From assembly GCA_033807775.1 (NCBI GenBank), contig CM066313.1, positions 86,367,484 to 86,431,483 on the forward strand: DNA of 64,000 nt. Direction: 5' to 3'. The position numbers and the translations under genes were made by a program. Shown piece by piece: positions 21,788-33,921 of this stretch (within the stretch, counting starts at the first letter, position 1; the number at the start of each line of letters is the position of its first letter). The DNA comes from Saussurea involucrata (Eukaryota > Streptophyta > Magnoliopsida > Asterales > Asteraceae). The notes under the pieces are model-generated. The model was not told where the DNA came from, searched no databases, and was given only the letters and a program-made list of their open reading frames with translations.

Positions 21788-23937
21788 TTATGTTTACAAT
21801 CATTTCTCACAGTTTAAAAGAGATGAAAACAAAACTTGAAGAAAAATATGAAGAGAAAATTTCAAAAGAAAAACATTCTTCAGACTCAGATATTTCTTCA
21901 TGTAAGGCTTTTATGGGGAATTCTTTCTTTAAAGGCATGACGATTGATGACCAAGAAGATTCTGAATCTTGGGACTTGGAAAACCAATCGGTTAATACAA
22001 TTCCTGAAAGACATTTTCCTACAGAAAAAGATAAAGCGTTTCGTAAAGGATATAATGATTTTCTTTATCCAAAGTCTTATGGTATTTTTCACACCTCTTT
22101 GGATAGCCATTCTGATCTTGGTAGTGAGAACCTTTGTGAGGATAAAGGTAAAGGTGTAGATGAAGCACCTGTTCAATTTGATTTCAATACTAAACTTCCA
22201 GATCACTCTGATTTCTTAATCAAGGAAGATGAACCTAAGAAGAATTTCTTCAAGGGTAAGTCTTCAAAGTCTTTTGAGAAAAATTCTGCTAACGATTACT
22301 ATTCAAAATCTAAAAAAAAGATCGTTACAGAAAAAGAAAAGAAACGCTCAAAAATCTAAATCTTTTCAAGCTCAGAATTCTAAAGCTTATGACTCTTATC
22401 GTTCTGGTATTTCAGATCGTTATCTGAGAAACAATACGAGACTTGAGTGGAGAATAAAGGAGTCCACACAGGATGTGGCCCAGACAAAATCATCCAATGT
22501 TGCTTTTATATCAATGAAATACAATTTTGATTCTGCTGTAATAAATCAAGTTGTTTGCACTAAACAAAAACTTGTTATTCCATACAAGATTTATTCAATG
22601 CAACAATTGATCAATTTAGCACATGACCAAATTTGTTGTTCATTTTGTGGTGTGGATGATTTTATCTGTAAGAGTGGTTACTTTAATTGGTTTGGTTATG
22701 ATAATCCTGATTCTAAAATATTTTATTCAAAAGGATATCATAAAAGAGGCTTTAGAAACAATGGTACAAATTCCAAACGTGTACCAACACCTAACAAAAA
22801 AGGACCCATTTACAAATGGGTACCTAAAACCACTAGATTTGATTTTTGCAGACCAGTCATGTGTGGTACTTAGATTCGGGTTGCTCAAAACACATGACTG
22901 GAAGAAAAGAGTTGCTTACAAATTATGTCGAGAAAAACGGTGGTCGAGTCACGTTAGGTAATGATCAATATTCACCGATTTTGGGGTATGGAGATATTGT
23001 GAAAGACAACCTCAGGATAACCAAAGTCAATTATGTTGAGGAAGAGATGGATGATATTTTTGATGCTACCGGAGCTGTTCAGATTGAAGATTCTGATTCT
23101 GATGATGAAAATAATCAAGCGCAACAACAGAATGATCTCGTGTTAGGTACTCCCGAGCTTAATATTCCTGTTAATATTGATGGCAAGATTAAAGATCCCG
23201 TCTCAGAAGCTGAAATGAGATACTATCAGAGTCTGATTGACGATGAACCAAATTTTATCGGAAGAGGGCAAAGGGTAAGAATCTTGACTCCGTTTCAAGA
23301 AAGTGCCAGGAAGGACTTGTTTATGAAAAATGTTCAGAGGATTGACTTGGTGAAACTGTATGGGATAGAAAAGTGGTCGGCTCTTCATCGGACAGAATTC
23401 CTACGTGTCTCGAAGAACAAAGACCTGAAGATTGACTCGGTCAGATCTGATAAGAGAATAATGAAGATTGTGAAGATTGAGTCAAAGAAGTTGTTAAACG
23501 TATGGTATCCACAATTCACCGTTAAAAGAACTGATGATAAGGAATGGTTCTTCACAGAAGCTGACTTCAAGAGCCTGAAACTTGATAACCTGCTAAGCCT
23601 GTATGACATTCTTGCTCGTACTCCCGACAAGACATAGGAGTGGTCGGAAGCTTTCCAGTCAGTCAAGCGCTTCATGAAAAATATGGTGAAGTTTTCTTAC
23701 CTAACCGACTTTCAGATGGCACTTGAAGCCAATCAAACCAGAGTTAACCTCCAAAGGCCCAACAAGAGATTATCCGACATTCAAGGTATCCCTGTTTACA
23801 CTATTCTTAAAAAACCTGGACTTGGAGTTGTATACTTTAATGAGCAAAAGATGAAGAGATTCCTAAGGTTCACTGAAGTAAACAAATTCATCTGGAGAGT
23901 AAACTCAGACTTGATGAAAAAGATGAAGTCAAGCTGA
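21788..23937 (+). pseudogene. Copia relic: gag end, protease fragment and third-ORF-like region, internally deleted
   Basis: A separate copia lineage hosts the outer SIRE-like element. The gag-like acidic/lysine-rich frame (to 22359) shifts frame near an A8 run (about 22309), continues to 22873 with a Cys-rich patch (CSFCGVDDFICKSG), then shifts again into VWYLDSGCSKHMTG, the aspartic protease signature. About 60 residues later the protease frame passes straight into an acidic stretch (MDDIFDATGAV) and a basic domain unlike IN, RT or RH, stopping at 23637. A further open piece follows to 23937. Integrase, RT and RNase H are absent, so this is an internally deleted, non-autonomous derivative. 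What the downstream domain does is unknown; by position it may be a third-ORF product. Confidence 0.75.
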
Positions 23938-24095
23938 AGTCCAAAGAAAAGAAGTTGATTAACCAAGCCCTAGAAGCCATCAAGAATAGAAAAGAGTACC
24001 AGAACGCACAGAGGCATTTTGAAATCATTTTCGGGATCAGGAAGAAATACATTGCTCCGGAACAAGCCTAAATTTGCTGCCTCAACTTTTGATAC

Positions 24096-24107
24096 AAAGG
24101 GGGAGAA
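24096..24107 (+). promoter_or_regulatory. Polypurine tract of the copia relic
   Basis: AAAGGGGGAGAA abuts TGTTAGTGCC, the LTR start. Confidence 0.8.
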
Positions 24108-24480
24108 TGTTAGTGCCATTATTACAAAGTTGTATCAAGTTGAGGGGTTGATTCGTACTTTCCATTTTACTTACTATAAATAGAGAAATAGGGACAAATG
24201 TTATCATCTTTAATTAGCGACGACCTTTATCGTCGCAATAGGGCTAATTTGCTACACTGAATTTCGATAGAAATTGAATTTGATAAAAAATAAAACATTT
24301 TCATTGTAAGAGAACCCATATGCCTCACCTACTCTATGAGAAAAGATGTCTTGTTAAATTGGAACACTTTTGAAGAATATGAGTAGTCAATCATGGTCCA
24401 ATATTTGTATGTTTTAGAAGGTGAAACCTAAATGTTGGTGGATGAGATAGTGGATATGCAACTCGTTCGAGATTCAGACA
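24108..24480 (+). repeat. 3' LTR of the copia relic (right end uncertain)
   Basis: Starts TGTTAGTG after the purine tract. A TATA box (tataaata) lies at 24175-24182, and a small inverted repeat (gcgacga ... tcgtcgc) near 24220-24236. No second copy lies in the window, so the right edge given is only a guess. Confidence 0.55.
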
Positions 24481-24997
24481 AAGATTGGGAATGAAATCAT
24501 ATATAATTCATATATAACTGATCAGTCACTTGTATCTCATATATGGTTCCACCATGCAAACGGATACACTCCAACACTTGTGTATTTTTATTGATTGAGA
24601 GTGGTTTTCTCTTGCCAAAATAGGGAAGAAATCTCATATATATGGTACCAGAAAGAGCAGCTTTGGTAGAACATGACTGGAGTCTGGACATGGCTGTCAC
24701 TACCCGAATCCAGGTTCGTTTTCTATCTAGGCAGCCTGTTTTCTTGTAGACATGTCTATGTTTTGCATATAGGTGCACCATGCATGTGCTATAACTTTTG
24801 GGTGACGAACACTCGTTGTACTGTGGAGCTTGGTAACAATACACTAATATATCCAGCATAATATCATTGCAACTACCTTGGATTAACAACTCTAGCTAGA
24901 TGTTCATACAAGAAAAGTGAGTACGTACCCATTTTTGAAATCAACTGACTTGTGTATTTAAAGTAACAAGCATCAATTATAGGTATGAATTACGGAC

Positions 24998-25053
<56 letters not shown>

Positions 25054-25155
25054 CCTGCCGTATTGATTGCTGGGTTGCTACATTTGATTACTTCGTTTGG
25101 GACTGGCGTGCATTGGTTTTCTGGACTCTTTTTCATATGCGTAATTTCTTGAATT
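24481..25155. other. Unassigned AT-rich sequence with a TA microsatellite
   Basis: I see no gene. A long pure (TA)n run occupies about 24999-25049. Open frames here are short and have no recognisable protein features. Confidence 0.5.
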
Positions 25156-25530
25156 CACTACAAGACAGAGTTGTTTTACTGACGGAAAAATCCGTTGGAA
25201 AATAGGTTTACTGGCAAATTACCGGCGGATACCACTGTCGGAATAACTTTCACCACAAATATTGGTGATTACCGGCGGATTCCAATTTTCCGAAAGATAT
25301 ATCCACCGGTAATCCGCCACTATTTTTTTTATTCATTTTTTAAATACTTTTCACTTAATCGTTAAGTTTAATTATTATTATTTTAATTAGACTCCTCCAA
25401 AATCTATCAAAAATTTAAATTAAGTAGTTTACTTAATTATTAACTATTAATAATTCTTTAAATAAAATGTTTAAATTTGTAGCGAATTCGCGGCGGGTAA
25501 GAATTTCATCACAAATCTTTCATAAATTTT
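25156..25530 (+). mobile_element. CACTA (En/Spm-type) transposon terminus
   Basis: CACTACAAGA at 25156 is a typical plant CACTA terminal inverted repeat. The next 170 bases contain subterminal repeats in both orientations (accggcgga, aatccgcc, tccgttgg). Subterminal repeats of this kind bind the transposase. No matching TCTTGTAGTG end was found in the window, so this is a truncated or interrupted end. Confidence 0.7.
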
Positions 25531-25689
25531 AGGGAAAAGTTCAGAAAACCCAACGAACTATCCTATTTTGCATGATTAAATCCCTAAACTATTTTTTTGA
25601 ACAAAAAAACCATTAAACTTTCTTATTTTGAATGATAAAGTCTCTAAACTGTTTTTTGGATGAAAACCCCATTAAACTTTGTTATTTTG

Positions 25690-25845
25690 TAATAGAGATT
25701 ATATTCTGAGATATTTTTCTTATTGTTGTATAGATAAGTTTGGAAAATATTGTGTGATTATTCTTGTAATTATCCTTTCCTTGTTTATCGATTGTAACCT
25801 CTGTATATATATTGGTGATATGAGAAGAAGAGGTTCAAGGGATTT
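25690..25845 (+). repeat. 5' LTR of short-LTR copia element, main part
   Basis: 156 of 169 bp. The remaining 13 bp lie at 41900-41912, after the gypsy array and its target duplication. The terminal TG is mutated to TA. Confidence 0.9.
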
Positions 25846-28608
25846 TGTAACATCCTAAATTTTGTTAGTATTATTTTAATAAGATTTAGAATGTATTTGT
25901 ATTTGGAGTGACCTTGAATTGTATAGAGTATTATAATTCAATTAAGGTTAAAATACAAATGTTGAAAGTTTAAAGATCTTGAGAATATTAACCATAAGGG
26001 TCATTTGGTGAATTGAATTAAAGTAATTGTGAAACATTACTTGAGGGTCACTTGTGGCAATTATTTAAAGTTAGGGGTTTATTTGGTAAATAGTCAATTG
26101 ACTCATGCTTAAATTAAGTGAGGTGTCAAATTGTTAGTCATTATAGACTAAGTGTGGTGTCTAAGTGTGTGAGTGTATGTGTATTGTTTGTGTGTGTTTC
26201 GGTTTTGAGAGAAAGAGAAACCGAGAGTGAGGAAGGATTTGGGAAAAGAGAAGAAGAAATCAGTTCATTTCAATTGGGAAGCAAGAATCAAACAAAGGTA
26301 ATAATCATTAATTCCTACATCTTCTTAGTTAAAGCTTTCTATGGAATTTTTAGTTGGGTTTTGGTAAATCTGGATGTTTATGAGAATCTAAGTTTTAGGA
26401 TATGTTAAGATAAGTGTATTAAACATATCTGCAAATTTGCATAATCAAATATAGAGTAAAACTGCAAAATTCTGGGTTTAAGATTGAACAGAGTGGACTG
26501 AGACTTGGATGAACATCATCGAAGTCGCAACCCTGAGTTGCGACATTCATGATTGTCGCAATAGGCAGTTGCGACTTGGTAGTGGAGTCGCAGTAGACCA
26601 TTGCGACATGGCTTTGGAGTCGCAACAGTTGGTTGCGATTTGGAGTGGAATCGCAATGGTAGATTGCGACTTGGTACTGTAGTCGCAACAGTGGACTGCG
26701 ACTTGGGGTGGAATCGCAATGGTGAGTTGCGATTTGGAGTTGAGATCGCAACTGTTGGTTGCGATTTGGAATTGAAATCGCAATAGGCGACTGTGACTTC
26801 AGTTCACTGCGACTTGAGATATAATTTTTAGAAATTAAGGATTCTCAGTTGTAGAGGGTTCTGTTTTGAAAATTAATACCAGTATATGTAAATTGAATAA
26901 TACAGTAAGTTGTGGTAGTGAAGAAAGGAGTCCCTTCGAGTTTAAAAAGGATTAAAGGAAGTGTGATTTCATATCAGGTGAGTTTATTCAACTCTCTTTA
27001 AAATTCAGTAATCAATATTGAATTAGATGTTTTATATGTATGCATGAATATGTTTTATATAGACTTGATTTCGTCATAGATAAGCCAAGAGGGCGATTAA
27101 AAGTTGTGCTATGTTGATTTCCATGCTAAAATTTCTAAGATGGGTTATCTAAGAAGTTAATGAATCGGAATTATTAATATTCCTTATAATGAGTATGATT
27201 ATTTGCTATATGCAATATGTTATATGATTATTAACTCTAAATATGAATTGAAGCTTTATCGAGATAAATCATAAAGATCCAACTATGAGTCCAAAAATGT
27301 AGATTAACAAACGATATATATATATTAACTCCCGAGCTAAGTTGCAATGAGGGGATAGTTAAGAGATTGAAATATGATGAACTAGTATTTATCATTATTC
27401 TTGTATGCTAAGTATGATTATCTGCTATATGCAATCTGTGATATGATTATGAACTCGGAATGTGATTTGAAGCTTTATTGAGAGAAATTATAAAAGCCTA
27501 TCTATGAGTCCGAAAATGTAGATAACAATTGAGATGGTGATTCTGTACCAGATTGCAGAGAAGGAATAGTAAAGAGATTGAGATGAGGAGATAATAATAT
27601 TCTTTATTTTATATATAGAATATGTTCGGAGAAATGATATATTGTATGCTGGACACATATAGTAACATCGATTATTACATATATTATATTATGTGATTAT
27701 GTGCTTTTACTAAAATAGGCATCCGGTCACCGAGGGCACTTGGGTACGGTATGATGGGAACCGATTACTCGCCATAGACCAAAGGGGTGTAATTTTAGTA
27801 ATTGGGTGTACCTTGAATCATGAGTCTCGATTTGAGTATCGCGATATTATAATCCCATAGGGACCATTGATTCTGAGGTGGAATGTGGAATAGGCAGATT
27901 TTGATTTGTAATTCCCATTTCGATTTATGGAAGATCGGAGATTTCCATTGTTATAGGGAAGATCGGAGATTTCCCCAGTGATGAGAGGAAGATTAGAGAT
28001 AGGCATAAAGTAATTTGTAATCTCTACTTCCTGATTAAGAAATAGGCAAGTTTTGACTTGTAATTTCTTGTGTGTGAATATTGACTGTGAATCTGGGATG
28101 ATTCATAGTTAACTCTTATTTGTTGTTACGATTAAATGAGTTAATCGTAGGAAATTGGAAGAGGGGTAGATTTCCCGATTCGGAAAGGAGTTGTCATACG
28201 TTAAGATGGGTGAGAACAGGTTTGAGTTATCTGTTCATGATCTAATTATTAAATTTTATATTGATTTGAGTATTCTCACTAGGCGAAAGCCTAATGTTTC
28301 AAGTTGAATCTTCTTACCAGGTATAAGCTCCGGGAAGTAGCGGGAATGAGAGAAGAGAACTTTTGGAAAGATTCAGATTTAGAGATACCGGAGGATCTAG
28401 ATATTCTTTGATGATTTTGGGACGGTTGTTTAGATAACTTGATCAATCTGATTGTTATGAGGTGATTTGATTAATAAGTTATTTAAGTAATGTCAAGTGT
28501 ATATAGAAACCTTATATTGATCCTCAGATTTTATATAAGTTTGAAAGTTTTGATCATAACTTGTGGAAATTTCAAGGTTTAAATTGACTCTGTTTCTAGG
28601 GTGTTTCA
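25846..28608 (+). repeat. Gypsy LTR copy 1 (2763 bp)
   Basis: TGTAACATCC to GTGTTTCA. At about ten sites that I compared it differs from copies 2 and 3, which agree with each other (for example 'gaatctaag' against 'gaatctgag', and 'gatgatttt' against 'gatgctttt'). Confidence 0.95.
26520..26815. repeat. Hairpin minisatellite in LTR copy 1
   Basis: Nine units of about 32 bp, each of the form (g/a)TCGCAA - 6 to 8 bases - TTGCGA(c/t) - spacer. Each unit is itself an inverted repeat, so transcripts could fold into a row of short stem-loops. Confidence 0.92.
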
Positions 28609-31600
28609 GTATGGTATCAGAGCACTAGTTTAAGCGAACTAAGTATGCTGATGAGATACTTAGACTTAAGCTGAGACGTAGTAGGTTATGATATGTGAGA
28701 TATGGGTAGAGGTGTTAAGACGGGATAGTCTTAGAGTTAACGGAAATATGTGAAATTAGTGCTATGACAATGATAACGGGGATTCTCCTGTATGATATGT
28801 TCACAATTTCAATTAGCTACTGTTATTATGAATATATTGTTACACGAGCATGTCTATTTCTGAATTGTTACAGTGACTAACGATCGGTAAAGTACGTTTT
28901 GTATGTATGTAAGTGCATAATCATTTCGCATGGTTATCTCTATAAGTTATAGTAAAGTGTTGGTGAATTCGTCACCAAGGTCCTTTAGAGGACAGAGCAT
29001 TATATGATTGAGGGTTTGAAGGACAACCTGGAATTGGTGGGACTCATGAAAGTCTGCCAAGGCAACCTTTAATAGGTGATTGGATAGGTGCAGAGATAGA
29101 GTATGAGATGATTGATTAATACAGAATTAGTATGACATGGTTGAGTATGGGGGCCATGGAATGTATATATAGCAATTATTATAAGGCCGAGAGGGCGACT
29201 TCGGGTCAGAAGTAAAGTGTCAATGATAAGTTACGTAAGTAAAACGATTGACCTTGTTTGAGTAAATAGCCTTCATTGCGAGTAAGTTTTGTATATGATG
29301 TTTTAGTGTGTGTTACATGAGTTTTCTTGATTTCAAATCAAATGCATAAATAACAATTTTATTCAAGGATGAGTTAGTATGTGCAAATATGTATTTAAAG
29401 AAAAAGGGCAATTTCAATTACGCTGCCTAACGAAATTTTGGGGCTTAGCGACTTGTAAAATACTTCATACTTTACCTAAAAAAAGGGGGGTTATTTGATA
29501 GCAAATAGGTCAAGAAAGTGTTGATCAGGAAACTTTTTATAACCAACAAAGGTATTGATTTGATGATATCATAGAAGAGTGTGAGAAACGACTAGTTTAC
29601 TCTATGTCAGTAAATTCTAAACTTTTGTCGTATGAAGAGATTTTCATTTAAAATATTACTGTTGTAACAACATTTTTTTGGATGAGAAAGATTGAGTTTT
29701 ACGGAAATTTGTAGACAAACGGTTTTGAGATCGTTGTGTAGTACATGGGAGTTATGAAAATGATTGGGGCGAGTGTGCTCACGTTGTTTCGAATGTTGTT
29801 TATTTAAATGAGAAAAGTGTGGATTGAGTTATTTATTATGTTTGTCATGCATGAAGGCTATGAACTCGCTAGGTCGTAGAGTATTACGCTATAAGCTAAG
29901 AATGAACTCCAAGAGTGGAGAGGTGTTGGATACACCTTGGGAGAAAGTTTATGGTTTTGGTAATTGTATTCAAATGAGAGATGAACAGTGGGAGAGTCGA
30001 AAGTGAACTTTAGTAATAATAATACGAGGGTCTGTACCCTTGTTCAGTGATTAGTAATACAATTGTTGAGGGTCGGCCGTGTCTGGAGGAAGAATTAGGT
30101 TCAGGGTTAAGGAAGAATTGAGATGTCAAGTTTTGACTTTGAAGGCGAGAGTTGTGTAAGGTGTACGAGGCCTATTGTCTGTCACTGGGTACGGTCTGGA
30201 TGCGTCTCGCGTATGCCCGTGCGGGTAGGAACAAAACCGTGAGCGATACCGGTATACTGTTATGTAGAGGGTATGCGCAAAGTGGATATTAGTGTGTGCG
30301 ACACAATTGGGAAATTGTGAATGTTTTGAGAGTGATAAACTTTTATTTTGGGGTCGGGGGCCAATTAAGGGATTAATAAGGTAAAGATTTTAAGTAAAGA
30401 GGCATTTTTGGTTTACGTAACCGTGTGAGTGACACGTGTTTAACCAAACGTTTGTTTTGACCTTAAAGGCCTGATTTATATTCAAATGAGTCTTTTAAAT
30501 GTTTGTCAGTTTAGTGATTTAAGATGGAGTATTGGATGTGTTATATGCTTAACTGCATTGTATTTGAACCAGTGACAGTTTAAGTGTTGGTCTTAGGTGT
30601 AAAGACTATTTGTTATTTTACTTAGTATCTTTGGAACTAATGAACCTGGGCATATTATATATTGTAAAGTATGAAAAGAGTTGCATTTACGTGTATTTGC
30701 AAATGTTTTGACTTCATTGGGAAAGTAGCAATGAAGGAGTCGTAAGATTATCACGCCTCAGAGAGTATGTTGCATAATGTGAGTTGGATGTATTTATTTG
30801 CGTGAGTTAATATTGATAAATAATCTTTAGATCCTTTGAGTAGATGACTCGGTTTTGGATGCAATTAAGTCTTAAGAACTTTGACCCGATTTGATAAGCT
30901 TGGCGTAGGCTTGGGGTTGAACTTGCATAATCGGTATTGAAAAATTTAAGTTTATATAACGTGAATGCATTGGTTATCCTTTTGGGATCATGTATGAATG
31001 TTAAGTTTAAAACAGAAGCTTAAAAGTTGAAGGATCACCTTGTGGGATTGTTAGAACAGTGAAGGACTGTTGCTTTTAGATAAGTGTTTACTTGCGATGT
31101 GGAAGATTTATAAAAGATGAAATACTAGAGATGAACAAAGGGGGTGTATAGATTGTGTTGATCTGTGAGGAATTGTACCCTGTCTATACTACATATTGGA
31201 ATCACAAAGAGCTAGTAAGAACGAATAAGTTCAAGATTAATTAGAAAATCGTGAGTGGTAGTTCAACTAAAATTGGGGAGGAGATATTTAGTGATTTAGA
31301 CTCGGGTATTTGGACGAGAAAACAAGATTATAAAATTAAATATGTACGAATGACTATGAGGGACATGGTCTGTGGTAAATGTTATGAGTGGAGAATGTAT
31401 GAACGAGTAGTGGCATTAATTGCCAAGATGCATGTGTCATCTAGTATGAGACGTGATGTTAGAAAGAGGAAGTATCCGAATGGAAGTTTTGGGAATTCCG
31501 GTTAGAAAGTATTAATTGTTAATAAAGTTGATAAAACATGTGGTTTGTAAGATAACTTGGTAATATGGCTTATATCGAAATAGAATGTCGGAGCAGTGGT

Positions 31601-32538
31601 GAGTGTTTATCCAAAGAAATTTTGATGGTATGAGTTGCCAAATTAAGTTGTATTTTGAATCACTGGAAGTTTAATAAAGATGATGAGTATGTAGATCAAT
31701 GTGGTGTAGCGAAAGCAAGATTTTTAAGCAATATAAGTTGCTCCTTATGTGTGAAATAAATGTACGAGAAATTATTAGTTGAAGATATAAGAATGGTAAT
31801 AACTTCGAACGGAAATGTCGTTTCAAGATAACTTGGTTGAATGTTTTAAGTTAGAGATCTTGGTGAAACTGTTTAATTATGTTTCGTAAGGAGAAAATAC
31901 TATCGGTATGTGAAAAGTTGGGAGAAAGAGACATATAATACTGTAACCGTTAAGCTATAGTGTTAGAGTAATCAGTAGGTGTAAAAGAAATACATCGAAT
32001 GCAATTCTCGGTGTTATGAGGATTTGGCTAGAGGTCTTAACTGACGTTTTAGAAAAAAAACTGTCCTTTTGAACTGTAGTTGTGTGGTGGATACTCCGTG
32101 TAAACAAGAGAGAAATGATAACAGTATGCTAGAATAAAAAGTAGTCAAACATGGATTTGATGATAACAACTACTCTAAGAAGATTGGTTACAAGTATATC
32201 ATTTGAATCTTCCGCCAGAATTGGAAGGGGTTCATAATACCTTCCAAGTATATTATCTTCGGAACTATTTTGGCTAAAGAGGAAGGATGTGATTGAACTC
32301 ACTGATGTGAGAGTTGATGAAAAGAGTTGCGGTGTGGAAGAACCAGAGGTAATTTTTGAAAAGATTGGTTAGAAAGCTACGTAGTGGTATTGAGATAGCT
32401 ATGTTGAAAGTACAGTGGAAACACCATAGAGGTGCTAATATAACTTTAGAGTCGGAAGATGGTATGAAGAATAGATATCCTTATTTGTTTATCTGACTTT
32501 GATTTCGGGGACGAAATCATTTTCAAGTTGGGGAGTAC
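28609..32538 (+). other. Internal region 1 of the non-autonomous gypsy element
   Basis: PBS TGGTATCAGAGCA at 28612-28624; purine tract AAGTTGGGGAGTAC ending at 32538. Short open frames (60-84 codons) occur but are not conserved proteins and have many stops around them. It fits a large retrotransposon derivative that relies on proteins from a relative. Confidence 0.85.
32206..32498 (+). pseudogene. Remnant of gypsy pol C-terminus (integrase end / chromodomain-like)
   Basis: A frame reads LPPELEGVHNTFQVYYLR near 32210-32265, and another reads MLKVQWKHHRGANITLESED then RYPYLF, stopping at 32496-32498. These are the last blocks of chromovirus integrase, normally followed, as here, by cggggacgaaat and the purine tract. 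Frameshifts separate the blocks. Confidence 0.75.
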
Positions 32539-33878
32539 TGTAACATCCTAAATTTTGTTAGTATTATTTTAATAAGATTTAGAATGTATTTGTATTTGGA
32601 GTGACCTTGAATTGTATAGAGTATTATAATTCAATTAAGGTTAAAATACAAATGTTGAAAGTTTAAAGATCTTGAGAATATTAACCATAAGGGTCATTTG
32701 GTGAATTGAATTAAAGTAATTGTGAAACATTACTTGAGGGTCACTTGTGGCAATTATTTAAAGTTAGGGGTTTATTTGGTAAATAGTCAATTGACTCATG
32801 CTTAAATTAAGTGAGGTGTCAAATTGTTAGTCATTATAGACTAAGTGTGGTGTCTAAGTGTGTGAGTGTATGTGTATTGTTTGTGTGTGTTTCGGTTTTG
32901 AGAGAAAGAGAAACCGAGAGTGAGGAAGGATTTGGGAAAAGAGAAGAAGAAATCAGTTCATTTCAATTGGGAAACAAGAATCAAACAAAGGTAATAATCA
33001 TTAATTCCTACATCTTCTTAGTTAAAGCTTTCTATGGAATTTTTAGTTGGGTTTTGGTAAATCTGGATGTTTATGAGAATCTGAGTTTTAGGATATGTTA
33101 AGATAAGTGTATTAAACATATCTGCAAATTTGCATAATCAAATATAGAGTAAAACTGCAAAATTCTGGGTTTAAGATTGAACAGAGTGGACAGAGACTTG
33201 GATGAACATCATCGAAGTCGCAACCCTGAGTTGCGACATTCATGATTGTCGCAATAGGCAGTTGCGACTTGGTAGTGGAGTCGCAGTAGACCATTGCGAC
33301 TTGGCTTTGGAGTCGCAACAGTTGGTTGCGATTTGGAATTGAAATCGTAATAGGCGACTGCGACTTCAGTTCACTGCGACTTGAGATATAATTTTTAGAA
33401 ATTAAGGATTCTCAGTTGTAGAGGGTTCTGTTTTGAAAATTAATACCAGTATATGTAAATTGAATAATACAGTAAGTTGTGGTAGTGAAGAAAGGAGTCC
33501 CTTCGAGTTTAAAAAGGATTAAAGGAAGTGTGATTTCATATCAGGTGAGTTTATTCAACTCTCTTTAAAATTCAGTAATTAATATTGAATTAGATGTTTT
33601 ATATGTATGCATGAATATGTTTTATATAGACTTGATTTCGTCATAGATAAGCCAAGAGGGCGATTAAAAGTTGTGCTATGTTGATTTCCATGCTAAAATT
33701 TCTAAGATGAGTTATCTAAGAAGTTAATGAATCGGAATTATTAATATTCCTTATAATGAGTATGATTATTTGCTATATGCAATATGTTATATGATTATTA
33801 ACTCTAAATATGAATTGAAGCTTTATCGAGATAAATCATAAAGATCCAACTATGAGTCCAAAAATGTAGATTAACAAA

Positions 33879-33921
<43 letters not shown>

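Noticed and set aside
24497..24889. 130-codon minus-strand frame
   Set aside because: Isolated, no recognisable domain, in unassigned repetitive sequence; not enough to call a gene.
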